From: DASWOJ01 sp036398775
Lineage (GTDB): Bacteria; Pseudomonadota; Alphaproteobacteria; Acetobacterales; Acetobacteraceae
Length of the DNA stretch: 32,621 bases
Direction of reading: 5' to 3'
Assembly: GCA_036398775.1 (NCBI GenBank)
Contig: DASWOJ010000034.1
Coordinates: 1 to 32,621 of the forward strand
The notes beneath the pieces are model-generated. The model was not told the origin of the DNA and made no database searches. It saw nothing but the letters and a program-made list of their open reading frames with translations. The position numbers and the translations under genes are program-made. Positions 1-8,502 of this stretch are shown in pieces; the first letter of the stretch is position 1, and each line of letters starts with the position of its first letter.

Positions 1-1406
1 AAATGCGCGTAGGACCGCATGGCGGAGCCTTCGCGCCGGACCACCAGGGACAGCTTGGCGTGGGTCTTCAGCTCCATGAAGCCATAAACCACCTGGACGC
101 CTGCGGCCTCCATGCTGCGGGCCAGGCGTATGTTCGCCTCCTCGTCGAACCGGGCGCGCAGCTCGATCATCGCCGTCACCGACTTGCCGGCCTCGGCGGC
201 CTCGATCAGGGCCTTGACGATCGGGCTGTCGCGGCTGGTGCGATACAGCGTCTGCTTGACCGCGACCACGTTGGGATCGGCCGCGGCCTGGCGCAGGAAC
301 TGCACCACCACGTCGAAGCTCTCGAAGGGATGGTGGACGATGATGTCCTTGGCCCGTATGGCGGCGAAGCAGTCGCCGGCAAAGTCGCGTATCCGCTCGG
401 GGAAGCGCGGGGTGTAGGGCGGGAACAGCAGGTCCGGCCGGTCGTCCACGATCATCTGCTTCAGGTCGGCGGCGCCGAGCAATCCCTGCTGCACCACCAC
501 CTCCTCGCCGGGGACGCCCTGGTGGTCCACGTCCAGCTCGTCCTCCACCAGGGCGCGCAGGTCCGCAGGCATCCCGGAATCCACCGACAGGTGGATCGCC
601 ACGCCCCGGCGCCTGCGCTTCAGCGCGCTCTCGTAGGAGCGCACGAGGTCCTCCGCCTCTTCCTCGAACTCGACGCCGGTATCGCGGATCAGCCGGAACA
701 TGCCCTTGGCGACGGTGCCGAAACCGGGGAACAGGCGGCCCAGGAACAGGCTGACCAGGTCCTCAAGCAGCACGAAGCGGATGCGCGGCTCGGCGCCGGG
801 GCGGGCGGGAAGCCGGATGAACCGCTCGACCTGGCTGGGCAGCGGGATCAGGGCGTTCATGCTGTGGTTGTCGCTGGCGCGGTGCAGCTTGAGGACCTTG
901 ACCAGCCCCATGTTGGGAATGAACGGAAAGGGATGCGCCGGGTCAATGGCCAGGGGCGTCAGCACGGGGAACACCCGCTCCATGAACCAGGCGTCCAGCC
1001 AAGCATGGTCCTCGGCCGGCAGCGCGGCGGCGTCGCACAGCTCGATTCCGGCATCCTGCAGTTGGCCGCGCAGCTCCAGCCAAGCCTGCTGCTGCTTGGC
1101 GATCAACGCCTGGGCGCGCGGCTGCACCTCGCCAAGCTGCTGCGCCGGGGTGCGGCCGTCGGCGCTCAGCGCCGTGACGCCCGCCTTCGCCTGGCCGATC
1201 AGCCCGGCGACGCGCACGCTGAAGAACTCGTCCAGGTTGGACGCGCTGATGGACACGAAGCGCAGGCGTTCCAGCAGCGGATGCCGGCGGTTCTCCGCCT
1301 CCTCGACGACCCGGTGGTTGAAGTCGAGCCAGGACAGCTCGCGGTTGATGAAGCGGTCGGGGCTGTCCAGGGTCAGGGCAGGGATGGTCGGGCTGATCCG
1401 GGTCAT
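1..1406 (-). CDS. ppk: Polyphosphate kinase 1, C-terminal part outside window
   Basis: Catalyses reversible transfer of the ATP gamma-phosphate to polyphosphate. The N-terminal 468 codons are present; the rest lies beyond position 1. The protein opens MTRISPTIPAL and soon shows FINRELSWLDFN and ASNLDEFFSVRVAG, the hallmark N-terminal sequence of PPK1. Near the cut, LKTHAKLSLVVRREG matches the region of the histidine that is phosphorylated in E. coli PPK1 (His435); here it is His449 (codon at 62-60). The start at 1406 has an AAGGA ribosome site about 8 bases upstream. It lies 95 bases downstream of hdaA on the same strand and is probably co-transcribed with it. PPK1 is usually about 700 residues, so roughly one third is missing. 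Confidence 0.95.
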   Translation of the reverse strand, partial: MTRISPTIPALTLDSPDRFINRELSWLDFNHRVVEEAENRRHPLLERLRFVSISASNLDEFFSVRVAGLIGQAKAGVTALSADGRTPAQQLGEVQPRAQALIAKQQQAWLELRGQLQDAGIELCDAAALPAEDHAWLDAWFMERVFPVLTPLAIDPAHPFPFIPNMGLVKVLKLHRASDNHSMNALIPLPSQVERFIRLPARPGAEPRIRFVLLEDLVSLFLGRLFPGFGTVAKGMFRLIRDTGVEFEEEAEDLVRSYESALKRRRRGVAIHLSVDSGMPADLRALVEDELDVDHQGVPGEEVVVQQGLLGAADLKQMIVDDRPDLLFPPYTPRFPERIRDFAGDCFAAIRAKDIIVHHPFESFDVVVQFLRQAAADPNVVAVKQTLYRTSRDSPIVKALIEAAEAGKSVTAMIELRARFDEEANIRLARSMEAAGVQVVYGFMELKTHAKLSLVVRREGSAMRSYAH

Positions 1407-1501
1407 GTCGTGCGTCCTTGGCTCCGGTGCGGGCGCCGCCGGGACGGGCAGGCGGGCGGCGCGGCGGCGTGCGGGTCGGGGCATGTCTAGACGGGCCACG
1501 T

Positions 1502-2206
1502 TTAGAACAGCCGGGGGCCGGACGGCCAGGGATCGCCGGCCTCCGTATCCGAAGTGTCATGCATCAGGTCCGCCAGCGCCGCCGCGGCCAGCCCGCGCGT
1601 CACCGGCGCACCGGCGGCCAGCGCCGCCCGGTCCAGCCGGGCCGCAGCCTCCCGCATCGCTGCAGGTGTGCGGGGCAGGCAGGCCAGCAGCCAATCCTGT
1701 AGCGGGTCAGGCACCATAAGCTGCCGGTCGGACAGCAGCCGGGCCAACAGGCTTCGTAAGAAGGCGTCGTCGGACGGCCGCAACTCCACCGCCGCCGTCG
1801 CGCGCAGCCGGCTAGCAAGGTCCGGCAGCCTGGTGGCCCACCGTGCCGGCGGCGCCTGCGCGGCCAACAGCACGGGATGGCACGCCTCCGCGGCGGCGTT
1901 CAGCAGGTGCAGCAGGGCGTGCTCGTCCGTCGCCAGGTCGGCGTCGTCTACGGCGACGGGTCCGCGCGGCCAGTGCGGCGTCGCGGCCGGCAGCAAGGTC
2001 GCGCGGTGCTGCCCGGCCCAAACGTGCAGCAGGTGGGTCTTGCCCGCCCCGGCCTCCCCCCACAGCACCAGGCGCCCCGCCGGCCAGCCCGCCGGGCGCG
2101 CCAGCCAAGCCAACGCCGCCCCGGCCCCCGGCGCCGGCAAAAAATCGGCGGCGGTGAACACGGGCGCATGCACGAACGGAAGCGCAAGCTGACGGACAGC
2201 AGTCAT
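1502..2206 (-). CDS. hdaA: HdaA, DnaA-related regulator of replication initiation
   Basis: A 234-residue DnaA-like AAA protein without the DnaA DNA-binding domain. The family works with the DNA polymerase sliding clamp to promote ATP hydrolysis by DnaA and so prevent re-initiation. Visible features are an N-terminal clamp-binding type motif QLALPF (residues 6-11), a Walker A GEAGAGKTHLLH and a Walker-B-like VAVDDADL. The open frame continues upstream to 2281, but those 25 residues are translated from a palindromic repeat copy (2236-2275), so the ATG at 2206 giving MTAVRQLALPF was chosen. No strong ribosome site is visible there. It sits between perM and ppk, a common alphaproteobacterial arrangement. 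Confidence 0.88.
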   Translation of the reverse strand: MTAVRQLALPFVHAPVFTAADFLPAPGAGAALAWLARPAGWPAGRLVLWGEAGAGKTHLLHVWAGQHRATLLPAATPHWPRGPVAVDDADLATDEHALLHLLNAAAEACHPVLLAAQAPPARWATRLPDLASRLRATAAVELRPSDDAFLRSLLARLLSDRQLMVPDPLQDWLLACLPRTPAAMREAAARLDRAALAAGAPVTRGLAAAALADLMHDTSDTEAGDPWPSGPRLF

Positions 2207-2235
2207 CCGGCCACGACGGGCAGCATACGCCGTCC

Positions 2236-2275
2236 TGCTCCCTCTCCCTCCGGGAGAGGGTTGGGGTGAGGGAAA
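2236..2275 (+). repeat. Palindromic intergenic repeat, copy 1
   Basis: Contains the palindromic core CTCTCCCTCCGGGAGAG followed by a GGTTGGGGTGAGGG tail. Copy 2 lies about 70 bases away in the opposite orientation, so the two form an inverted pair upstream of hdaA and downstream of perM. Nine copies of this family were found in the window. Confidence 0.9.
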
Positions 2276-2344
2276 CGGCAAGGACCTGCCTGACCTGTTC
2301 CGGACCCTCGCCGCGGCTGCTGAGGCCCGGCTGAGTACTGGCGG

Positions 2345-2386
2345 CTTCCCTCACCCCAACCCTCTCCCGGAGGGAGAGGGAGCAGC
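2345..2386 (-). repeat. Palindromic intergenic repeat, copy 2 (inverted)
   Basis: Reads CTTCCCTCACCCCAACCC and then the CTCTCCCGGAGGGAGAG core on the plus strand, so it is the reverse complement of copy 1. The 69 bases between the two copies hold no gene. Confidence 0.9.
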
Positions 2387-2414
2387 ACAGCACCCATCAC
2401 CAAACGCCGCACTC

Positions 2415-3563
2415 CTACCCGCCCGGCGGGGGGTCAAGATACAGCGGGCTGGCCAGATACCGCCGCAGCCAGAACCGCAGCAGCACACCCAGCGCCGCCG
2501 CAACCGGCACCGCCATCAGCACCCCCAGGAACCCGAACGCGGCGCCCCCCGCGAACAGCGCGAAGATCACCCAAACCGCATGCAGCTCCACCCGGTCCCC
2601 AAGGAAGCGCGGGTAGATCACATACCCCTCCAGCACCTGCCCCGCCGCGAACACCCCGGCCACCGTCGCCACCCCGGTCCAGGTCGGGAACTGCGCCATC
2701 GCCAGGCCGATGCTGGCAACCCCCCCCGTAATGCTGCCGACATACGGAATAAAGGACAGCAGCCCGGCGCTCAGCCCGACGATCAGCCCGAGGTCCAGCC
2801 CCACCGCCGACAGCGCCACGGCATAGAATATAGCCAGCGCCACGCAGCACAGCGCCTGGCCGCGCAGCCAGGCCGACAGGATGCGGTCCACCTCCCGCGC
2901 CTGCGCCCGCAGCACGCCGGCATAGCGCCGGGGCAGCCAGCTATCCACCCGCGCCACCGCCCGGCGCCAGTCGCGCAACAGGTAGAACGCGACAACCGGC
3001 GTCACCACCACCAGCGACAGCACGTTGAACAGGGCAAAGCCGCCGCCGACGATGCGGCTCAACGCGCCCGCCACGAAGGCCAGCATCGCCCCGGCCTGGC
3101 CGCCCACCAGATCCCGCAGCTTCTCGTCCACATACTCCGACCCCAGCCGCTCCTGCAGGTGGCTGATGGCCTCGCCAGCCCACAGCCGCACGGAATACAC
3201 GTAGGACGGCACCCGGCCGATCAGCAGCCCGACCTGCGCCAGCAGCAGCGGATACAGCAGCAGCGCGAACAGCAGGCAGGCCGCGACCAGCGCCACCACC
3301 ATCAGCAGCGCCGCCAGCCCGCGCGGCATCCCCGCGCGGGTCAGCCGCGTGGTGGGCGGGTCCAGGAAATAGGCGATCCCCGCCGCCGCCACGAAGGGCA
3401 GCAGGATCGAGGCGAACAGGTGCAGCACAAGGTAGGCCACGAGCAGCAGCCCGGCCAGCAGCCCCAGCCGCTGCGCCCGCGAAGCCGTCCGCGCCGCCGG
3501 CGGCAGCACGGCGGGCGGCGGGGCAGGCGGCGGCGTGGGGCGGGGCAGGTCAAGCGTCGTCAT
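2415..3563 (-). CDS. AI-2E family transporter (PerM-like permease)
   Basis: A 382-residue inner-membrane protein. After a proline-rich N-terminus (residues 1-25) come paired hydrophobic segments near residues 33-85, a soluble central part containing a YVYSVR... and HLQERLGSEYVDEKL stretch, and a hydrophobic C-terminal half with SAGLLSFIPYVGSITGG, which matches the conserved F-[IL]-P-x-[VI]-G motif of this family. Members export small molecules or ions, but substrates are mostly unknown. The start codon overlaps the stop of the upstream pgsA-like gene as ATGA (3563-3560), which indicates translational coupling. Confidence 0.9.
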   Translation of the reverse strand: MTTLDLPRPTPPPAPPPAVLPPAARTASRAQRLGLLAGLLLVAYLVLHLFASILLPFVAAAGIAYFLDPPTTRLTRAGMPRGLAALLMVVALVAACLLFALLLYPLLLAQVGLLIGRVPSYVYSVRLWAGEAISHLQERLGSEYVDEKLRDLVGGQAGAMLAFVAGALSRIVGGGFALFNVLSLVVVTPVVAFYLLRDWRRAVARVDSWLPRRYAGVLRAQAREVDRILSAWLRGQALCCVALAIFYAVALSAVGLDLGLIVGLSAGLLSFIPYVGSITGGVASIGLAMAQFPTWTGVATVAGVFAAGQVLEGYVIYPRFLGDRVELHAVWVIFALFAGGAAFGFLGVLMAVPVAAALGVLLRFWLRRYLASPLYLDPPPGG

Positions 3564-4210
3564 CGTGGCCCCTTCATCCCCTCATGCCCCCCCGCTTCAT
3601 GCCCCGGCGCACGCGACGCCCGCCACACATACAGCGCACCCGACGACACCGTGGACGCCGCAGCAGCCCACAAAAGCACCATCCGCAGCCCCGGCGCACG
3701 CACGCCGAGGGATTCGAGCGCCATTATCACGCACACCAGCAGGATTTGCACCGCCGTGTTGAGCTTGCCCAGCAGCAGCGGCCGAATGCGGATCGGCCAG
3801 CGCCGCCAACGCATCGCAGCGATCCCGCCCAGGATCACCAGGTCCCGCCAAACCACCAGCGCCGCCATCCAGACCGGCATCAGCCCGGCGGCAGCCAGTG
3901 CCACGAACATGCCCACCAGCAGCGCCTTGTCCGCGGCCGGGTCCATCCAGGCGCCCAGCACGGTGCCGCCGTGCCTGCGCGCCAGCCAGCCGTCCAGCGC
4001 GTCCGACGCGCCTGCAGCGGCGAACACCGCCAGAGCCCAGGCCATCCGCCCCTCCAGCACCAGCCAGACCGCGAACGGCACGGCGCACAGCCGGGCAAAG
4101 GTGATGGCGTTCGCCAGGTTCAGCACCTCGCCCCCCCAGGCAAGACGGGGCGGCGTTGCCGTGACGGGACCGCTGTGGTTGTGTCCGCCGATCTGTTCCG
4201 GACGCTGCAT
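3560..4210 (-). CDS. CDP-alcohol phosphatidyltransferase (PgsA/cardiolipin synthase-like)
   Basis: A 216-residue membrane enzyme expected to transfer a phosphatidyl group from CDP-diacylglycerol to an alcohol acceptor such as glycerol-3-phosphate. The family signature is visible as DALDGWLARRH...LGAWMDPAADK, with the four aspartates at residues 70, 73, 90 and 94. By my count only seven residues separate AR from the following G, against eight in the usual DGxxAR-x8-G-x3-D-x3-D pattern. The rest is hydrophobic segments. The ATG at 4210 was chosen because the longer frame to 4273 would overlap purM and adds only an Arg-rich stretch. The family convention would also allow an internal start near LNLANAITFARL. 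The acceptor cannot be decided from sequence. Confidence 0.85.
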   Translation of the reverse strand: MQRPEQIGGHNHSGPVTATPPRLAWGGEVLNLANAITFARLCAVPFAVWLVLEGRMAWALAVFAAAGASDALDGWLARRHGGTVLGAWMDPAADKALLVGMFVALAAAGLMPVWMAALVVWRDLVILGGIAAMRWRRWPIRIRPLLLGKLNTAVQILLVCVIMALESLGVRAPGLRMVLLWAAAASTVSSGALYVWRASRAPGHEAGGHEGMKGPR

Positions 4211-4271
4211 GGCCCGGACCCTACCGCATCCGCGCCGGCAACGCACCCGGCTGACCGACGAGGACCCCCGC

Positions 4272-5333
4272 ATGACCTTGCCGCCGAACGGCGCGACCTA
4301 CCGCCAGGCCGGCGTGGACATCGAGGCCGGGGACGCCCTGGTGGAGCGTATCAAGCCGCTGGCCCGCGCGACCAGCCGCCCCGGCGTGATGGGCGGCCTG
4401 GGCGGCTTCGGCGCGCTGTTCGACCTGCGCGCCGCCGGCTTCACCGACCCCGTGCTGGTCAGCAGCACCGACGGCGTCGGCACCAAGCTGCGCCTCGCCA
4501 TCGAGACCGGCCGCCACGGCACCGTCGGCATCGACCTCGTAGCCATGTGCGTCAACGACCTGGTGGTGCAGGGGGCGGAGCCGCTGTTCTTCCTGGACTA
4601 CTTCGCCACCGGCGGCCTGGACGTGGAGCAGGCCGCCGCCGTCGTCGCCGGCATCGCCGAGGGCTGCCGCCAAGCCAGCTGCGCCCTGGTCGGCGGCGAA
4701 ACGGCGGAGATGCCCGGCATGTATGCCCCCGGCGACTACGACCTGGCCGGCTTCAGCGTCGGTGCCGCCGAGCGGGGCGCCCTGCTGCCCGCCAACGTGC
4801 AGGCAGGGAACGCGCTGATCGGCCTACCCAGCAGCGGCGTCCACAGCAACGGTTTCTCCCTGGTGCGCAAGGTGATCGGCCTATCGGGCGCCGCCCTGGA
4901 CGCCCCGGCGCCGTTCGCCCCCGCCATGACGCTGGGCGAGGCCCTGATGACCCCAACCCGCATCTACGTCGCGCCGCTGCTGGCGCTGCACCGGGCCGGC
5001 CTGCTGCGCGCTGCGGCGCACATCACCGGCGGCGGCCTCCCCGGCAATGTCCCGCGCGTGCTCCCGGACGGGCTGCACGCCACCCTGGACGCCAGCGCCT
5101 GGCCGCTGCCGCCGGTGTTCCCATGGCTGGCCCGCACCGGCGGGATCACCGCCGCGGAGATGCTGCGGGTGTTCAACTGCGGCCTCGGCATGGTCCTGGC
5201 CGTATCCGATCAGGAAACGGCGGTGGCCCTACTGGCGGAACATGATGAGGCCGCACACGTCGTAGGCCGCATCGAACCCGGCGACGGCCCAGCCCAGGCG
5301 CGGGTCGCGCTCCCCGAAGGCTGGCTGGAATGA
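4272..5333 (+). CDS. purM: Phosphoribosylformylglycinamidine cyclo-ligase
   Basis: AIR synthetase, the ATP-dependent fifth step of de novo purine synthesis. The 353-residue product has the normal length. It opens MTLPPNGATYRQAGVDIEAG and contains SSTDGVGTKLRLAIETG, the glycine-rich ALVGGETAEMPGMY and ITGGGLPGNVPRVLP, all characteristic of PurM. The start at 4272 has GAGGA about 7 bases upstream (4260-4264) and fits the usual YRxAGVDI beginning. It is divergent from pgsA, with 61 bases between them, and is followed by purN after a repeat-bearing spacer. Confidence 0.96.
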   Translation: MTLPPNGATYRQAGVDIEAGDALVERIKPLARATSRPGVMGGLGGFGALFDLRAAGFTDPVLVSSTDGVGTKLRLAIETGRHGTVGIDLVAMCVNDLVVQGAEPLFFLDYFATGGLDVEQAAAVVAGIAEGCRQASCALVGGETAEMPGMYAPGDYDLAGFSVGAAERGALLPANVQAGNALIGLPSSGVHSNGFSLVRKVIGLSGAALDAPAPFAPAMTLGEALMTPTRIYVAPLLALHRAGLLRAAAHITGGGLPGNVPRVLPDGLHATLDASAWPLPPVFPWLARTGGITAAEMLRVFNCGLGMVLAVSDQETAVALLAEHDEAAHVVGRIEPGDGPAQARVALPEGWLE

Positions 5334-5347
5334 CCGGGTCCGCTGCC

Positions 5348-5385
5348 TGCTCCCTCTTCCTCCAGGATAGGGCTGGGGTGAGGGA
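5348..5385 (+). repeat. Palindromic intergenic repeat, copy 3 (degenerate)
   Basis: A diverged copy: TGCTCCCTCTTCCTCCAGG then ATAGGGCTGGGGTGAGGG. The core palindrome has several mismatches, but the tail is intact. It forms an inverted pair with copy 4. Confidence 0.8.
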
Positions 5386-5451
5386 AGGGGCCGGCGCGGT
5401 GTTCGCCAGCGTGAGGATCATTTCACACTGGGCCGGCTGTGGCGTTAGTGG

Positions 5452-5493
5452 CTTCCCTCACCCCGACCCTCTCCCGGAGAAAGAGGGAGCAGG
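5452..5493 (-). repeat. Palindromic intergenic repeat, copy 4 (inverted)
   Basis: Reverse-oriented copy starting CTTCCCTCACCCCGACCC. It lies about 66 bases after copy 3. Together the two fill most of the 193-base purM-purN spacer, which otherwise shows no gene. Confidence 0.85.
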
Positions 5494-5526
5494 ATGCCAT
5501 GCACCCGCTGCGGATAACCTGCCCGC

Positions 5527-6195
5527 ATGATCCCCCCCGTCCGCGTCGCGGTCCTCATCAGCGGGCGCGGCAGCAACATGGCGGCATTGCTGGACGCCGC
5601 GGCCACCCCGGGCTACCCGGCCGAAGTCGCGCTGGTGCTGTCCAACCGTCCCGATGCCGCCGGCCTGGAACATGCCCGTGACCGCGGCATCGAGGCGCTG
5701 TGCATGGACCACCGCCCCCACGGCCGCGACCGCGCGGCGCACGAGGCCGCAATCCATGCCGCGCTGCAGGAACGCAGCATCGCGCTGATATGCCTGGCCG
5801 GCTACATGCGGCTGCTGACGCCGTTCCTTGTGAACGCCTGGGCCGGCCGGATGCTGAACATCCATCCCAGCCTGCTGCCCGCCTTTCCCGGGCTGGACAC
5901 CCACGCGCGCGCGCTGGCCGCCGGATGCAAGCTGCACGGCTGCACCGTCCACCTGGTGACGGAAGTCATGGACCAGGGTCCCATCCTCGCCCAGGCCGCC
6001 GTGCCCGTGCTGCCCGGCGACGAACCCGACACCCTGGCCGCCCGCGTGCTGCGGCAGGAGCACCTGCTCTATCCCCTGGCCCTGCGCCTGATGGCCGAGG
6101 GCCTGCCCGGCCAATCCAACCCGGACGCCAGCCTGAGCAACCCCCAAGCCTGTGAGGCCCGGCTGCCCTTGCCCACCTCCGCCGCCGGGACGTAG
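5527..6195 (+). CDS. purN: Phosphoribosylglycinamide formyltransferase
   Basis: GAR transformylase, which uses 10-formyl-tetrahydrofolate in the third step of purine synthesis. The 222-residue protein has RVAVLISGRGSNMAALLD at the N-terminus (substrate phosphate loop), the catalytic stretch LNIHPSLLPAFPG with Asn111 and His113, and TEVMDQGPILAQ with Asp149; these correspond to Asn106, His108 and Asp144 of the E. coli enzyme. The last 25 or so residues (after GLPGQS) are an unconserved-looking tail. PurM-PurN adjacency is common. Confidence 0.95.
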   Translation: MIPPVRVAVLISGRGSNMAALLDAAATPGYPAEVALVLSNRPDAAGLEHARDRGIEALCMDHRPHGRDRAAHEAAIHAALQERSIALICLAGYMRLLTPFLVNAWAGRMLNIHPSLLPAFPGLDTHARALAAGCKLHGCTVHLVTEVMDQGPILAQAAVPVLPGDEPDTLAARVLRQEHLLYPLALRLMAEGLPGQSNPDASLSNPQACEARLPLPTSAAGT

Positions 6196-6221
6196 AACCG
6201 CGCAACACCACGAGGCGCATC

Positions 6222-6458
6222 ATGGCAACCACAGACACCGCCACCGCAGGCACCCAGCCGAACCCCCGCCAGAACTTCTCCGCCGACACCGCCCCAGCGC
6301 CGGTCAGCGCCGCCAACACCGAGGTCACGGAGGGCGGCATTGACGCGGCCTTCGTCGCCGACCGGCAGATGTTCTGGTCGCGGTTCACCAGCTTCACCAC
6401 CTACGCGGTGATCGCCGTGGTGCTGCTGCTGGTCGCGATGGCGATATTCCTGGTGTAG
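6222..6458 (+). CDS. Small membrane protein, probable aa3-type oxidase subunit IV
   Basis: A 78-residue protein with a polar, Ala/Thr-rich N-terminal half and one C-terminal membrane helix (about residues 58-78, YAVIAVVLLLVAMAIFLV). The segment AAFVADRQMFWSRFTSF just before the helix resembles the short alphaproteobacterial cytochrome aa3 oxidase subunit IV family, whose members consist of a brief cytoplasmic part and one helix. That assignment is by pattern only. A GAGGCG site lies about 6 bases before the ATG. It begins 26 bases after purN and is probably in the same transcript; no other oxidase gene is nearby. Confidence 0.6.
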   Translation: MATTDTATAGTQPNPRQNFSADTAPAPVSAANTEVTEGGIDAAFVADRQMFWSRFTSFTTYAVIAVVLLLVAMAIFLV

Positions 6459-6593
6459 CTGCCCTGCATCGTTCGCCATCCCGCAAGAGTGTTCCGGGCG
6501 TCCCAGTTCTCAACGTCTATTGACTTGACAGGGTTCGGCGTCGTTTGGTCCGGCAACGGCAGCGCAAGGGCTGACGGAACCGGAGGAATATCT

Positions 6594-7184
6594 ATGAACC
6601 GCTTGCTTGCTACATTCGTGCTGTTCGGATTGGGCGCGCCTGCCCTGGCGCTGGCCCAGAGTTCCAGCGCCCCGGCCCTGACCGACGCCCATGCCCGGTC
6701 AGCCATGATGCAGTACGGCTGCACCGCCATCAGCGGCCTCAGCACCCGGCCGGACGGCCAGCTCCAGGGGCAGTGCACCAAGGGCGGCAAGATGGTCAAC
6801 GTGTCCATGGACAAGACCGGCAAGGTGGAGGAGGTCGCAAGCCTCAACCACGTCACCGACGGCCAGGCCCGCTACGCCTTGACCCAATTCGGCTGCGGCA
6901 ACATCTCCAACCTCGGCACCGGCCCCGGCGGCACCTGGCACGGCCAGTGCTACAAGGGCGGCGTGCCGACCAACGTGATGGTGGACGCCAAGGGCGTTGC
7001 CTCTGCCGGGGCGGCGACGCACGTGACCGAAAGCGCCGCACGCTCCATGCTGACCGGCTTCGGCTGCGGCAACATCTCCACGCTGACGATGGGCGGGGAC
7101 GGCTCCTGGTACGGCCAGTGCGCCAAGGGCGGCAAAACGCAGAACGTGTCCGTGGACAGCACGGGGAAGATGGCGGCCAACTAA
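6594..7184 (+). CDS. Secreted protein of three PepSY-like Cys-paired repeats
   Basis: A 196-residue protein with a signal peptide (about residues 1-21, ending ALALAQ) and then three tandem units of 57-58 residues. Each unit follows the plan AR-x-[ML]-x3-[YF]GC...G-x-GQC-x-KGG-x3-NV-x-[VM]D-x-x-G. Cysteines are at 43/61, 101/119 and 158/176, always 18 apart, so each unit probably holds one disulfide in the periplasm. The G-x-W-x-G-x-x-x-KGGK-x-x-V-x-VD-x-x-G pattern resembles PepSY-like domains of small alphaproteobacterial secreted proteins, which normally occur singly and, as I recall, without these cysteines. The start at 6594 is fixed by a strong GGAGGA site (6582-6587) and the signal peptide. 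Function unknown. Confidence 0.8.
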   Translation: MNRLLATFVLFGLGAPALALAQSSSAPALTDAHARSAMMQYGCTAISGLSTRPDGQLQGQCTKGGKMVNVSMDKTGKVEEVASLNHVTDGQARYALTQFGCGNISNLGTGPGGTWHGQCYKGGVPTNVMVDAKGVASAGAATHVTESAARSMLTGFGCGNISTLTMGGDGSWYGQCAKGGKTQNVSVDSTGKMAAN

Positions 7185-7190
7185 CGCTCC

Positions 7191-7222
7191 GCCGCCCTGG
7201 TCAACGTCCCAGCCAGGGCGGC
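7191..7222 (+). terminator. Terminator-like hairpin after the repeat protein
   Basis: Perfect 10-bp inverted repeat GCCGCCCTGG / CCAGGGCGGC with a 12-base loop, starting 6 bases after the stop codon at 7184. No T-run follows, so it is either a weak intrinsic terminator or a 3'-end stabilising stem. It lies between two converging genes and could serve both. Confidence 0.5.
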
Positions 7223-7301
7223 TCGCACGCCAAGCCAAGCCAAGCCAGGCAGGTCTTACCCCTCCACCTTCTCACCGAGACGAAGTGGGTAAGGCCCGCC
7301 G

Positions 7302-8480
7302 CTACACCCGCACCAGCTTGATCCGCTTGCCGTCCACCCCGAGCGTGATCCCGCCCGACTTCAGCAGCAGCGCATCGGCGCCGAACACGTCGCGGCGCCA
7401 GCCGTGCAGCGCAGGCACGTCCGGCTCGTCCTCCGACGCCAGGCGGTCCAGGTCGGCGCCGCTGGCCAGCAGCTTGGGCGCGACGTTGTGCGCCTCGCAC
7501 TTCGCCGCCAGCAGCACCTTCAGCAGCGACACCAGCGCCGGCGACGGCCGCGACCCCTCATGGCGGCCTGGCGCCTCGGGCAGCGCGTCATCCGGCAGCG
7601 CCGCCGCGTCCTGCAGCGCCGCCAGCAGCCCGCCGCCGCTCTTGCCCTCGGCAAACCCACGCGTCACCCCGCGTATGCGGGACAACGCCTCCGCCGTGGC
7701 CGGGGCAACGGCGGCGATCTCCAGCAGGCTCTCGTCCTTCAACAACCTGCCGCGCGGGATGTTGACCCGCTGCGCCTCACGCTCCCGCCAGGCGGCGGCG
7801 GCGCGCAGCATCCCCAGCATCCGGCGGTTGCCGGTGCGCGGCCGCAGCCGCTCCCAGATGCCGTCCGGGTCGGGCCGGTAGGTTTCGGGCAGGGCGAGCA
7901 CCGCCATCTCCTCCGCCACCCACTCGGTCCGTCCGTCCCGCGCCAGACGCTCCCGCAGCCGCTCATACACGCCGCGCAAATAGGTGACGTCGGCGGCGGC
8001 ATAGGTGACCTGGGCCGCGGACAACGGACGCGCCGACCAGTCGCTGAACCGGTGCGCCTTGTCTATATGTCCGCCGGTCAGGCTGGACACCAAGGCGTCG
8101 TAGCCCACCTGGTCGCCGAACCCCGCGACCATCGCCGCCACCTGGGTGTCGAAGATCGGCGCCGGGACCTGGCCGAACAGGTGCAGGAAGATTTCCACGT
8201 CCTGCCGGGCGGCATGGAACACCTTCACCACCCCCGTGTCCGCCAGCAGCTCGGCCAGCGGCGCCAGGTCCATGCCCTCCGCCTCGGCATCAATCACCGC
8301 CACGTCGGACACCCCGGCCAACTGCACCACGCATAATTCCGGGAAGTAGGTCCGCTCCCGCATGAACTCGGTGTCTATGGTGACATATGGTTCCGCCCGC
8401 AGGCGGGTGCACAGGGCGGCCAGGGCGTCGGTGCCGGTAACGAGAACTGGATCGGCGAAGCTATGGGTCCGGTGGGGCAT
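7302..8480 (-). CDS. rnd: Ribonuclease D
   Basis: A 3'-5' exoribonuclease of the DEDDy class, acting in tRNA 3'-end maturation and RNA turnover. The 392-residue product carries the four acidic positions: IDTEFMRERTY (Asp36, Glu38), FHAARQDVEIF (Asp94) and YAAADVTYL (Tyr160, Asp164). A helical C-terminal half beginning near residue 215 fits the HRDC RNA-binding region. The open frame runs on upstream to 10151, but that part is antisense to aspS and has no RNase D features, so the ATG at 8480 (MPHRTHSFADPVLVTG) is the sensible start. It is divergent from aspS, as in many alphaproteobacteria. Confidence 0.95.
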   Translation of the reverse strand: MPHRTHSFADPVLVTGTDALAALCTRLRAEPYVTIDTEFMRERTYFPELCVVQLAGVSDVAVIDAEAEGMDLAPLAELLADTGVVKVFHAARQDVEIFLHLFGQVPAPIFDTQVAAMVAGFGDQVGYDALVSSLTGGHIDKAHRFSDWSARPLSAAQVTYAAADVTYLRGVYERLRERLARDGRTEWVAEEMAVLALPETYRPDPDGIWERLRPRTGNRRMLGMLRAAAAWREREAQRVNIPRGRLLKDESLLEIAAVAPATAEALSRIRGVTRGFAEGKSGGGLLAALQDAAALPDDALPEAPGRHEGSRPSPALVSLLKVLLAAKCEAHNVAPKLLASGADLDRLASEDEPDVPALHGWRRDVFGADALLLKSGGITLGVDGKRIKLVRV

Positions 8481-8502
8481 GTCGGGTTCTACCCGGCGCC
8501 GC

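Noticed and set aside
2580..4271. Upstream extension of the purM frame
   Set aside because: Antisense to perM and pgsA; PurM proteins start at about 4272.
6525..6530. TTGACA upstream of the three-repeat protein as a promoter
   Set aside because: No acceptable -10 box at 16 to 18 bases; left unannotated although a promoter in this 135-base gap is likely.
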